Positions 42,264-49,645 of a DNA stretch of 64,000 bases are shown here, piece after piece (positions within the stretch are counted from its first letter, which is position 1; each line of letters begins with the position of its first letter). The stretch covers positions 2,914,001 through 2,978,000 of the forward strand of contig NZ_CP136864.1 of assembly GCF_045689235.1 (NCBI RefSeq), in the 5' to 3' direction. The notes beneath the pieces were generated by a model. That model was not told the origin of the DNA. It did no database searches and saw only the letters and a list, made by a program, of their open reading frames with translations. A program made the translations under genes and the position numbers. This DNA comes from Congregibacter variabilis. GTDB lineage: Bacteria > Pseudomonadota > Gammaproteobacteria > Pseudomonadales > Halieaceae.

Positions 42264-42849
42264 TGCTTTGCAATATTGCGCTAAGCCAGGGCTTGTGGGT
42301 GGCGATTTCTGCTTCGCTCAGGCCCGTTATTTCATAGGGTAATACCAGCCAGTCGTCTGTTTCATGCAGATAGTAGTCTGGCACTCGTCCTGTGCGGTTC
42401 TTTGCGGGTTTGTAGTAAGGCACTGCAATACGCACATCGTGGGGCATGTTTCGTTTGCTCTTTGATTCCAAACGCTGAATCACCGCTTCTATGTTTTGCC
42501 CACTGCTAAACACGTCGTCAACGATGAGCAAACTGTCGTCTGCGTTCATGCTTTCGTAGAGATATTGCAGGCCATGAACGCGAATACCTTCGGGGTTTTC
42601 GACGTCTTTCAGGTAACTTTGCATCCCGCGGTAAGAGGTGCGAATGGCAATATGGTCGGTCTTTACGCCCAAATACTGCAGGCACTCCTGAACGTAAATA
42701 CCGACCGTTGAGCCGCCGCGCCATATGCCGACAATAAAGTCCGGGCGAAAGTCACTTTCGTAAACAGCGACGGCCAGTCGGTAGGCATCCTGAAGTAAAG
42801 ACTCTTCCTCGACGAAGGTTTTCTTTATGGCGGGTGCTTCGTCGGTCAT
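42253..42849 (-). CDS. Purine-type phosphoribosyltransferase, copy A
   Basis: A 198-residue PRTase. The PRPP loop LLIVDDVFSSGQNIEAVIQR has the DD pair of the family, FIVGIWRGGSTVG is the PPi loop, and VPYYKPAKNRTGRVPDYYLHETDDW is the base-binding end. It should convert a purine base plus PRPP to the nucleotide, as in hypoxanthine/xanthine PRTases. A clear paralog lies at 46347-46916, with the amine-dehydrogenase genes between. It is the last gene of the minus-strand series after the cytochrome. Confidence 0.9.
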   Translation of the reverse strand: MTDEAPAIKKTFVEEESLLQDAYRLAVAVYESDFRPDFIVGIWRGGSTVGIYVQECLQYLGVKTDHIAIRTSYRGMQSYLKDVENPEGIRVHGLQYLYESMNADDSLLIVDDVFSSGQNIEAVIQRLESKSKRNMPHDVRIAVPYYKPAKNRTGRVPDYYLHETDDWLVLPYEITGLSEAEIATHKPWLSAILQSSRG

Positions 42850-42868
42850 GTTTTTTGTGCCTCAGCCG

Positions 42869-43285
42869 TCATGGGGACTTCGCTTGCCCTTTGAGCAGTG
42901 CTTGCCTGGCTCGTAAAGGGTCGTATAGAGGCTGTCCCCGGGTGCGAGAAATCTCTTCGCCGCTAAAAGGCGGAATATTACTGCCCGGTGGATAAAAGAC
43001 TTCGAACATCCAATTATATATGTCCGCCAGCTTTTCATCTGATAATGGTACCTGTGATGCGCCGGGCACCCGGGTAAGGTAAGAGCGTCCTTCGGGTGTT
43101 TGCGCCAGCCAGTCAAGATCATGGCGCAGGTCAGGCACTTCGGGGAGCGTACCCTCACCGTTCTCAAGATGACAGCCGCCACAGTGCAGGAGGTAGTTTG
43201 ACTGTGGATCAGCAAGCGCTGCGATGGGTGCGCCCAGATGCAGCTGTGCAACCAGTAGCGCTGTACTACAAAGACTTAGGCGCAA
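42869..43285 (-). CDS. Mono-heme cytochrome c associated with the TTQ dehydrogenase
   Basis: A 138-residue exported protein. The signal ends near AALA; the single heme motif CGGCH lies close to residue 35-39, and RVPGASQVPLSDEKLADIYNWM is a c-type cytochrome helix with a possible distal methionine. Located directly after the light subunit gene, as small cytochromes are in aralkylamine dehydrogenase clusters. It may be the electron acceptor or help in TTQ maturation; neither is shown. Confidence 0.8.
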   Translation of the reverse strand: MRLSLCSTALLVAQLHLGAPIAALADPQSNYLLHCGGCHLENGEGTLPEVPDLRHDLDWLAQTPEGRSYLTRVPGASQVPLSDEKLADIYNWMFEVFYPPGSNIPPFSGEEISRTRGQPLYDPLRARQALLKGQAKSP

Positions 43286-43299
43286 AAAAGAGCCTCCGC

Positions 43300-43893
43300 T
43301 CAGCCTGCGTCAGCTTTACCAACAACGCGTGCAAGGGTGCAGTGGTATGCATGGCTGTTAGAGCCGAAGCACCAGAGAATACTGTTGGACTTGGAGGGAA
43401 AGTAAACGGGGCGATCACCTTCCGAGCGATGGCAGCCACAGCGTCCACAGGCGGACTTGCCGCAACAATCGTTGTAGGAAATCAGATAGTCCTGGCCGTC
43501 CAACGGGTTGTGGCAGGTACCCACCCAGGCGACGCTGGCGGTTTCTGATCCGGGCGGGCATTGGGTCATGCTGCCGCCACAGCAGCTGCAGATTTGTCCG
43601 CTGAACGCGCAGTACCGCCAATAATCGCAGCTTTGGTTGTCGCCCATCTCATGTAATTCATCGACCGCGGGCATGGCGTTAGAGGCGCCGCTACTCACAT
43701 CTTGTGCAAGAGCGCTGGCATCTTCCCGGGCCATTGGTAGCAGTGGGAACGCGCCCATGCCGGTGACAACAGCGCCTACTTTTCCAAGGAAAGACCGGCG
43801 AGAGCTGCGGCCTGCAAAAAAACGTACAGCGCCAGTTGTCGCTGCATCGATGTCACTGAGTAGTTGTTTCAGCAGCGCATTGTTTGTGCTCAT
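43300..43893 (-). CDS. Aralkylamine/methylamine dehydrogenase light subunit (TTQ-bearing)
   Basis: A 197-residue precursor. A long twin-arginine-like leader (RSSRRSFLGKVGAVVTGMG) precedes a cysteine-rich light chain. Trp123 in ASVAWVGTC and Trp174 in SILWCFGS are 51 residues apart, exactly the distance of Trp57 and Trp108 that form tryptophan tryptophylquinone in methylamine dehydrogenase. The many cysteines fit the six disulfides of the family. It starts on the ATGA overlap with the D gene. Whether it prefers methylamine or aromatic amines is not settled by sequence. Confidence 0.92.
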   Translation of the reverse strand: MSTNNALLKQLLSDIDAATTGAVRFFAGRSSRRSFLGKVGAVVTGMGAFPLLPMAREDASALAQDVSSGASNAMPAVDELHEMGDNQSCDYWRYCAFSGQICSCCGGSMTQCPPGSETASVAWVGTCHNPLDGQDYLISYNDCCGKSACGRCGCHRSEGDRPVYFPSKSNSILWCFGSNSHAYHCTLARVVGKADAG

Positions 43894-44501
43894 GATGCTT
43901 GCTCCAGTTGCTGCTCTTTCACGAGGTAATCTTGCAATGAATCGTAGCCACTGAGCATAGACTCAACGAGGCTTTCCAGATGCTCCCGGCTATTGACCAG
44001 TCCGCGGGATCGCAAAACGCCATCGCTATCGATGAGCGCCGCATAGGGAAGTTTGCTTGCGGCAAACTTCAGACCAAGCTCGGATGACAATAGGTAGGGG
44101 TAGTCTGCAATATCCATTTTGCCAACGTAGTCAATGTGCTTATCAATCTTACCGCCGTCACTGGCGAACAACAGGCGCAGCTTTTCGGCCCGGGCCATGG
44201 AGCGGGCCACTGGGACCAGTTCCTTGCAGATAGGGCAGCTCGGCGAGACAAAGAGAATCAGCAAGGGTGAAGCGCTGGCGCCGCCAATCTGCACGGGCGT
44301 GCCATTAATATCCTGCAGCGAGAGTTTAGGTGCAGGAGCTCCGACGTCCGGGCCCGCAGATGTGTTCATGAGCGCGCCTGCGGGAGCGAGGCGCGTATGC
44401 AGTACACCAATCTGGCGCGCGAGAGCCAGTACCAGCACCACAAGCAGCGTCACTGCGACGCACAGCACAAAGACAATAACTGACAGCGATTCAATGGACA
44501 T
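43890..44501 (-). CDS. MauD/AauD-like thiol-disulfide protein for TTQ dehydrogenase assembly
   Basis: A 203-residue membrane-anchored thioredoxin-fold protein. An N-terminal helix (VIVFVLCVAVTLLVVLVLAL) leads into a domain with SCPICKEL as the redox CxxC. MauD is needed to form the disulfides of the light subunit. Overlaps the E gene by 11 bases and the light-subunit gene by four, showing tight coupling. Confidence 0.9.
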   Translation of the reverse strand: MSIESLSVIVFVLCVAVTLLVVLVLALARQIGVLHTRLAPAGALMNTSAGPDVGAPAPKLSLQDINGTPVQIGGASASPLLILFVSPSCPICKELVPVARSMARAEKLRLLFASDGGKIDKHIDYVGKMDIADYPYLLSSELGLKFAASKLPYAALIDSDGVLRSRGLVNSREHLESLVESMLSGYDSLQDYLVKEQQLEQAS

Positions 44502-45027
44502 GAGAATTCCAGCCCTGCTGGGCTGCCTGATTTTGTAGGAGTTGGCCGATGCACAGGTAACAGCACACCAGTAAGAGAGTCATCATCACCATTGCTACCG
44601 CGTCCGACACGTGCAGCGTACGCTCCGTGCCCGGTAGCGTAAGCAAGGCTGCGCCGATTACCAGCACGCTATTGCGAAGCACCAGCCAATAGCTCAGCGG
44701 TTGTGGCGTACCGCCGCAGCCACAGTCAATATTGTGGCGTCCCCGCAGCAGGTTAACGAGTACCGCAAAGGCATACATGGTCAGTAGCACGGCTGCGGTA
44801 AACCCCGCGAAGCCACGGCTGGCGGGTATGAGTAACAGTACGCCGACAGCAAGTTCCAGCCAGGGCAGTGATACGGCAAAAATACGATTGAGGCGTTTGG
44901 GTAACAATTCGTAGGCCTCAAGCTGCGCAGCAAAGCGCCGGAGCTCCGCGCGCTTGTGCTGACTGGCGCTCACAAATAGTAGAAACAGCGACAGGGCAAT
45001 GGTCAGTTGCAGCAGCGGATCGATCAC
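44491..45027 (-). CDS. MauE/AauE-like membrane protein
   Basis: A 178-residue membrane protein with four to five helices (LLQLTIALSLFLLFVSASQ, ELAVGVLLLIPASRGFAGF). GCGGTPQPLSYWLVLRNSVL carries the conserved cysteines of the MauE family (related to DoxX and vitamin-K-epoxide-reductase-like proteins). GTG 45027 is used, three bases after the heavy-subunit stop. Works with MauD in disulfide formation of the light chain. Confidence 0.88.
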   Translation of the reverse strand: MIDPLLQLTIALSLFLLFVSASQHKRAELRRFAAQLEAYELLPKRLNRIFAVSLPWLELAVGVLLLIPASRGFAGFTAAVLLTMYAFAVLVNLLRGRHNIDCGCGGTPQPLSYWLVLRNSVLVIGAALLTLPGTERTLHVSDAVAMVMMTLLLVCCYLCIGQLLQNQAAQQGWNSHVH

Positions 45028-45030
45028 GCG

Positions 45031-46173
45031 CTACTCCAACCTTTGCACGAGGCTGGCGTTGATCTCTGGCATAGTTCTAAGAAGCCGGCTGCTCACTCCA
45101 TCGTGAATCAGCAACTCGCCACCCTTAGCTGGCGCAATGATCAGCAGGGGCTCTGCGTCGGCAGTGAGCTCAACAGAAACGCCTTTGGTCTCTTCGTCGA
45201 GTTCCAGCACGTAAGCCCTGCGCTTGGTTTTAGTGCTAAATGCCCAGATCTGAGTGCCGGGGTCTTCAAAGGTCTCCTGGCCACCGCCCTCGTGCATAAG
45301 GGTCACCAAAAGATTGGCCTTGGCATTGTAAGCAAAAGCCTGTCGACCACTGATGCGCCAGTTGTCATCAGGGTCAATGGGAACGCCATTAAGATCGGCA
45401 GCTCCTTCCTCATCGGCAGGATTGATGGACCAGGGCTCGCTGACATTCACGGCGCCGTCTTTGACTGCCACTTCGTAAACATGCCCTTCCAGGGACATAA
45501 ACATCCAGCCCTCTGGTGTTGGCACGGCGTAATCAAACACCGGGTCGTCAGTGACCGTAAAGAAAACCTCGCTGCGCAGGCGATCAACTTCTTCTCCGAC
45601 ACTATCGAGGCGCACGTACTGCACACGACCGTCGCCACAGGCCATGAGGAATCCGGCATCCACCGGGTAGACGCCCGCGCAGCCCGGGGTGGAGATTTCG
45701 CCCACAAAACGATCATCAGCGGTGTCCACAACGCTGACAGACATCGCGGGCGTGATATTCCAAACGCCGATAAACCGGTCTTCAATAAGACCAATCATTC
45801 CGCTGTGTCCGATACCGGCGGACTTGGGAGGTATTTCGATTTCTTTGATCGGTAATGCAGATTCCAGATCGAAGACGAGTACGACGTCAGTTCGATCGCC
45901 GTAAAAGGTCCGCGTATAAAAACTGCCGTAGGAATAGATGCGTCCTGCAGCAAGATGGGGTTCCAGCGCGGGAGAAAACATCGATAGGGTCAGCGTGCCT
46001 TCAACAGTGCCTTCGTCGCCGTCTATAAGATAGGCGATTTCACTGCCACGCACTGAGAACCAATGGTCGTCAGGCACTCCAAGCGACAGGGAGTCCCCGA
46101 TGATAGAGTCGTAATTCTGTGCTGCGACGCTTTGCGACAGGCAAAGCAATGCAGCTGCCAGGTAGTGCTTCAT
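45031..46173 (-). CDS. Amine dehydrogenase heavy subunit (MauB/AauB-like beta-propeller)
   Basis: A 380-residue periplasmic propeller. The signal ends with AALLCLSQSVAAQ. The start YDSIIGDSLSLGVPDDHWF, then seven blades with FLMACGDGRVQYVRL and WRISGRQAFAYNAKANLLVT, match amine dehydrogenase heavy chains. It forms an alpha2beta2 complex with the TTQ light subunit and oxidises primary amines to aldehyde and ammonia. First gene of the operon; no MauF or MauG follows, as in the aau-type clusters. Confidence 0.92.
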   Translation of the reverse strand: MKHYLAAALLCLSQSVAAQNYDSIIGDSLSLGVPDDHWFSVRGSEIAYLIDGDEGTVEGTLTLSMFSPALEPHLAAGRIYSYGSFYTRTFYGDRTDVVLVFDLESALPIKEIEIPPKSAGIGHSGMIGLIEDRFIGVWNITPAMSVSVVDTADDRFVGEISTPGCAGVYPVDAGFLMACGDGRVQYVRLDSVGEEVDRLRSEVFFTVTDDPVFDYAVPTPEGWMFMSLEGHVYEVAVKDGAVNVSEPWSINPADEEGAADLNGVPIDPDDNWRISGRQAFAYNAKANLLVTLMHEGGGQETFEDPGTQIWAFSTKTKRRAYVLELDEETKGVSVELTADAEPLLIIAPAKGGELLIHDGVSSRLLRTMPEINASLVQRLE

Positions 46174-46346
46174 GCTACCTCCCGGTGCAGGGAATAGCGG
46201 TCGATGGCTTGCGGTGTAGTAGTTTTTTTACCTGGCGACCGCGCGAGGATTGGCTTGATCCTATACCAATGCCCAGCGGTTAGGCAATGTGTTCTATGCT
46301 GAATCGATGCATTACATTGATTAAAGAGCAGATCGAGAGACCGACT

Positions 46347-46916
46347 ATGTCTGAAAAAGTGTATCTAAGCGCCCAGGAACTTCTTGAGGATTCATTTCGT
46401 TTGGGTGCGAATGTGGTTGCCAGCGGTTTTCGTCCTACCATGATGATCGCGATCTGGCGCGGCGGGGCACCGGTGGGCGTCGCAGTGCAGGAGATTCTGG
46501 CTTATAGCGGTATTGAGACTGACCACATCGCAATCCGCACCTCGCTTTATAAGCCAGACATTGACGATCGATCCTCAGAAATCCGTATTCACGGAATGAA
46601 CTATCTGATCAAGAAGCTGCGGCACGAGGACAGCTTGCTCATTGTCGATGATGTGTTTGATACCGGTAGCACCATTGATGCGGTGATTCGATACATCGAA
46701 GAAAAAGCGCGCCTGAACACGCCTAAGGATATTCGAGTGGCCGTTCCCTACTTCAAGCCAAGCCGTAACGTGACCGATAGAGTGCCGGATTATTACCTTC
46801 ATGAAACGGATCAGTGGCTAAAATATCCGCATTCGCTAGAGGGACTGAGTGCTCAGGAGGTCGCCGAACAGCGCCCGGCACTTTTTGAGATTATTCAGCC
46901 TTACCTGAACCGTTAA
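46347..46916 (+). CDS. Purine-type phosphoribosyltransferase, copy B
   Basis: A 189-residue PRTase beginning MSEKVYLSAQELLEDSFRLG at ATG 46347. The PRPP loop is LLIVDDVFDTGSTIDAVIRY and the PPi loop MIAIWRGGAPVG. The closest relative in view is copy A at 42253, with shared segments such as VPDYYLHET near the C-terminus. Its last 26 bases overlap the convergent permease gene. Purine salvage is likely, and the permease and amidohydrolase support that. Confidence 0.9.
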   Translation: MSEKVYLSAQELLEDSFRLGANVVASGFRPTMMIAIWRGGAPVGVAVQEILAYSGIETDHIAIRTSLYKPDIDDRSSEIRIHGMNYLIKKLRHEDSLLIVDDVFDTGSTIDAVIRYIEEKARLNTPKDIRVAVPYFKPSRNVTDRVPDYYLHETDQWLKYPHSLEGLSAQEVAEQRPALFEIIQPYLNR

Positions 46917-48204
46917 AAAGGAGGTTCAAGGTCACCGCACTTACTGCTCCTAAAGTGATGGGGTTATTAAGTATGTCGGCTATAGCTTTTGGCAAGGCCG
47001 AAAAATAGATTGGATTAGCCACAACCAGCATTGCAGCGCTTAGGCTGATACCTACCGTTAGTACGTTTCCGGTGTTTTCAAAGTCAACGCGTCGCAGGGT
47101 CTGAATGCCCGTAGCGGCAATAGAGCCAAACAGCACCAAACCGCAGCCGCCGAGTACCGGGGTGGGGATATTGGCTACCAGCGCGGCAGCTTTAGGCGCG
47201 AGACTGAGTCCGATGAGCATGACCCCGGTAACCGCAATGACGTAACGGCTGCGTACGCCGGATACGCGAATAACGCCAATATTCTGAGAGAAGGTCGTAA
47301 ACGGGAAGGCGTTAAAAAGCCCGCCGATGATGGTGCCTAAACCTTCGCCACGCAGACCTGCGGCGAGTCGTTTTTCATCCACCTTTTGTTCGCAGACCTC
47401 GCCAATCGCCAGATAATCGCCCGTGGACTCCACCATGGTAACCAGCATGGTGACTGTCATGGCGGCGCAGGCCGCTATGGTAAAGGTGGGCGGGCCAAAG
47501 GCAAAAGGCAAAGGAATGCTGACCCAGCTGGCTGTCGATACGCCGCTAAAGTCCGACATGCCCATGGCCGCGCCGGCAACGCCCCCGGCTATGAGCCCCA
47601 CAAGTATGGAGGTACGAGCCAGAAAATCATGGCCAAAACGCATGACAATCAAAACCAGCAGAAGCGTGCCCAGGCCCAAGCTAATTTCCTGAATGCTTGT
47701 ATCTTGTGCGCCAAAGCCGCGGCCACCGCTTAACCACATCACCGCAACGGGCATGAGGCTGACACCAATCACGGTGATTACTGTTCCAGTCACCAGCGGC
47801 GGGAAAAAACGCAGAAGCTTGCTCCAGGAGCCGGCAAGAAGCAGGCACACAATACCTCCAACAATAGTGCCGCCAAACATCGCCGTGAGATCGCCGTTGG
47901 CGCCAATGGCGATAAGGGGAGGAATGACCGCGACAGTCGTACCCTGAACCACAGGTAAACGCGTGCCGATGGGTAGCCCGGGAATGCCCAGGCATTGAAT
48001 GAGCGTAGCTACGCCGCTGCCGAACAAACCAGAGGCGAGTAAAAAGGTCGTTTGTTCCTGGGGCCAGCCCAATGCGCTGGCCAGAACCAGGGGTGCAATG
48101 ATGATGCTCGCGTAGGCGGCCAAGAGCTGCTGAAACCCCAGAGGTACTGCCCATCGCAGGGGCAACCATTCGTCAACCGGATGCGTACTGTGTGAATCTT
48201 GCAT
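46891..48204 (-). CDS. NCS2 nucleobase:cation symporter (xanthine/uracil permease family)
   Basis: A 437-residue transporter with about fourteen helices. The signature FSQNIGVIRVSGVRSRYV corresponds to the NAT/NCS2 motif, and VVESTGDYLAIGEVCE to the conserved glutamate loop. The first helix reads PLGFQQLLAAYASII, with glutamine where most members have the QH motif. It should import a purine such as xanthine or uric acid with H+. Two bases separate it from the amidohydrolase gene, so they are one operon. Confidence 0.9.
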   Translation of the reverse strand: MQDSHSTHPVDEWLPLRWAVPLGFQQLLAAYASIIIAPLVLASALGWPQEQTTFLLASGLFGSGVATLIQCLGIPGLPIGTRLPVVQGTTVAVIPPLIAIGANGDLTAMFGGTIVGGIVCLLLAGSWSKLLRFFPPLVTGTVITVIGVSLMPVAVMWLSGGRGFGAQDTSIQEISLGLGTLLLVLIVMRFGHDFLARTSILVGLIAGGVAGAAMGMSDFSGVSTASWVSIPLPFAFGPPTFTIAACAAMTVTMLVTMVESTGDYLAIGEVCEQKVDEKRLAAGLRGEGLGTIIGGLFNAFPFTTFSQNIGVIRVSGVRSRYVIAVTGVMLIGLSLAPKAAALVANIPTPVLGGCGLVLFGSIAATGIQTLRRVDFENTGNVLTVGISLSAAMLVVANPIYFSALPKAIADILNNPITLGAVSAVTLNLLFNGSGKAE

Positions 48205-48206
48205 CC

Positions 48207-49553
48207 TCAGGCACCACTTCGCTGACGCAAAGATGCAGCGCGATCACGAAGCTCTGCCAGCATATTCGCCAGATCCAGCCCCTGAAGCACACCGTTCTCT
48301 ACTACTAGCTTACCGTCAACAATCGTATGCACGACGTCGTCTGCGCGGCTTGAATACACCAGCGCCGCCTGAGAGTCATAGCGCGGGGCGCAATGAGCGT
48401 TGTTTAAATCGACGACGATGAGGTCCGCAAGCTGCCCGGTTGCCAAAGTGCCGGCCTCGTTCAGATGCATCGCCCGAGCCGCTTCGCGAGTTCCCATTTC
48501 GAGCATATCGCTGACCGTTAACAATTCTGGATCGAGGTGATGATTTTTATGCGTAATGGCACCGAATTTCATTTCCTGAAACATATCCAGGGTGTTGTGA
48601 CTGGCCGGTCCGTCGGTCGCAAGGCCCACGGTAACGCCGGCGGCCATGAGTTTGCGTATGGGCATGATCCCTGAGCAAAGCTTTGCGTTACTGATGGGGC
48701 AGTGCGCGACTTTAACCTCATGCTCGGCCATAAGAGCAATATCATCGTCGGTAAGTGTGGTGCAGTGCGCTGCAGTAAGCCCGGGAGTTAGCAGCCCAAG
48801 GCTGTGTAGCCAGCCCGTAGGTGTCATGCCGTGATTGTCGGCGACGAACTGATGCTCCTGCTGACCTTCTGACAAATGTGTGTGAATGCTGAGCCCATGC
48901 TCGGTGGCAACTTCAGCGCAACGGCGCCAGAGTTTTTCGGTGCAGGAGTAGGTGGCGTGGGGTGACAGGGCGACGCGCAGGCGACCGTCGAGCGTATTGT
49001 GATGATTGCTCACAATGTCACCAAAGTCATCGAGTGCTTGGTAAGACCAGTCGGCAAGATCGCCGTACAAGCCGATATCAGCAAAACCGTAACCCAGCGT
49101 GGCACGCAGGGGAATGGTCTTCAGGGCGTTGATTTCTGGCGTTACCGAGTAGGCGTCGAAGTGCTCGTTAAAACTGGTAATACCCGCCAGCGCCATCTCT
49201 GCAAGCCCCGCGAGACTGGCTAGACGAAGTGTCTCATGGTCAAAGTTTTGTTTGAGTCGCCACATACTTTGCAACCACTCAAAGAGTTTGGCGTCCTCGT
49301 TGAGCCCGCGCAGTAATACGTTGGAGCCAATATGCGTGTGGCAATTGCTGAAGCCGGGCATGACCACCTGGTCCGTGGCGTCGATCGTTTTGATGGCGCT
49401 ATAGGGGCCTAACTGAGATTCAGTGCCCAAGGCAATAATACGGTTGCCAGATATGAGAACGGTGCCTGTGGGCACCGTTTCCATTTCACCTGTGCTTTGC
49501 TCGGTCATACAAAGCAGTTCGCCGCCGGTAATAGCGAGATCAGCTTCAATCAT
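48207..49553 (-). CDS. Amidohydrolase, MtaD-like (adenosine-type deaminase)
   Basis: A 448-residue TIM-barrel metal enzyme. Metal-binding HxH is in SNCHTHIGSN; further ligands are in SIHTHLSEGQ, AAHCTTLTDDD and GLATDGPASHNT. The pattern is that of methylthioadenosine/S-adenosylhomocysteine deaminase and related purine or triazine deaminases. Its partnership with a nucleobase permease suggests deamination of an imported purine. First gene of the operon amidohydrolase-permease. Confidence 0.87.
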   Translation of the reverse strand: MIEADLAITGGELLCMTEQSTGEMETVPTGTVLISGNRIIALGTESQLGPYSAIKTIDATDQVVMPGFSNCHTHIGSNVLLRGLNEDAKLFEWLQSMWRLKQNFDHETLRLASLAGLAEMALAGITSFNEHFDAYSVTPEINALKTIPLRATLGYGFADIGLYGDLADWSYQALDDFGDIVSNHHNTLDGRLRVALSPHATYSCTEKLWRRCAEVATEHGLSIHTHLSEGQQEHQFVADNHGMTPTGWLHSLGLLTPGLTAAHCTTLTDDDIALMAEHEVKVAHCPISNAKLCSGIMPIRKLMAAGVTVGLATDGPASHNTLDMFQEMKFGAITHKNHHLDPELLTVSDMLEMGTREAARAMHLNEAGTLATGQLADLIVVDLNNAHCAPRYDSQAALVYSSRADDVVHTIVDGKLVVENGVLQGLDLANMLAELRDRAASLRQRSGA

Positions 49554-49645
49554 GGCGGCGTGGTTCCTTCTACAAGTTTTTTAAAAGCAATTGCTGCGAC
49601 GACCGTTGCCCCAGCGATTGCTTGAACCAACCGCTATAACACTCG

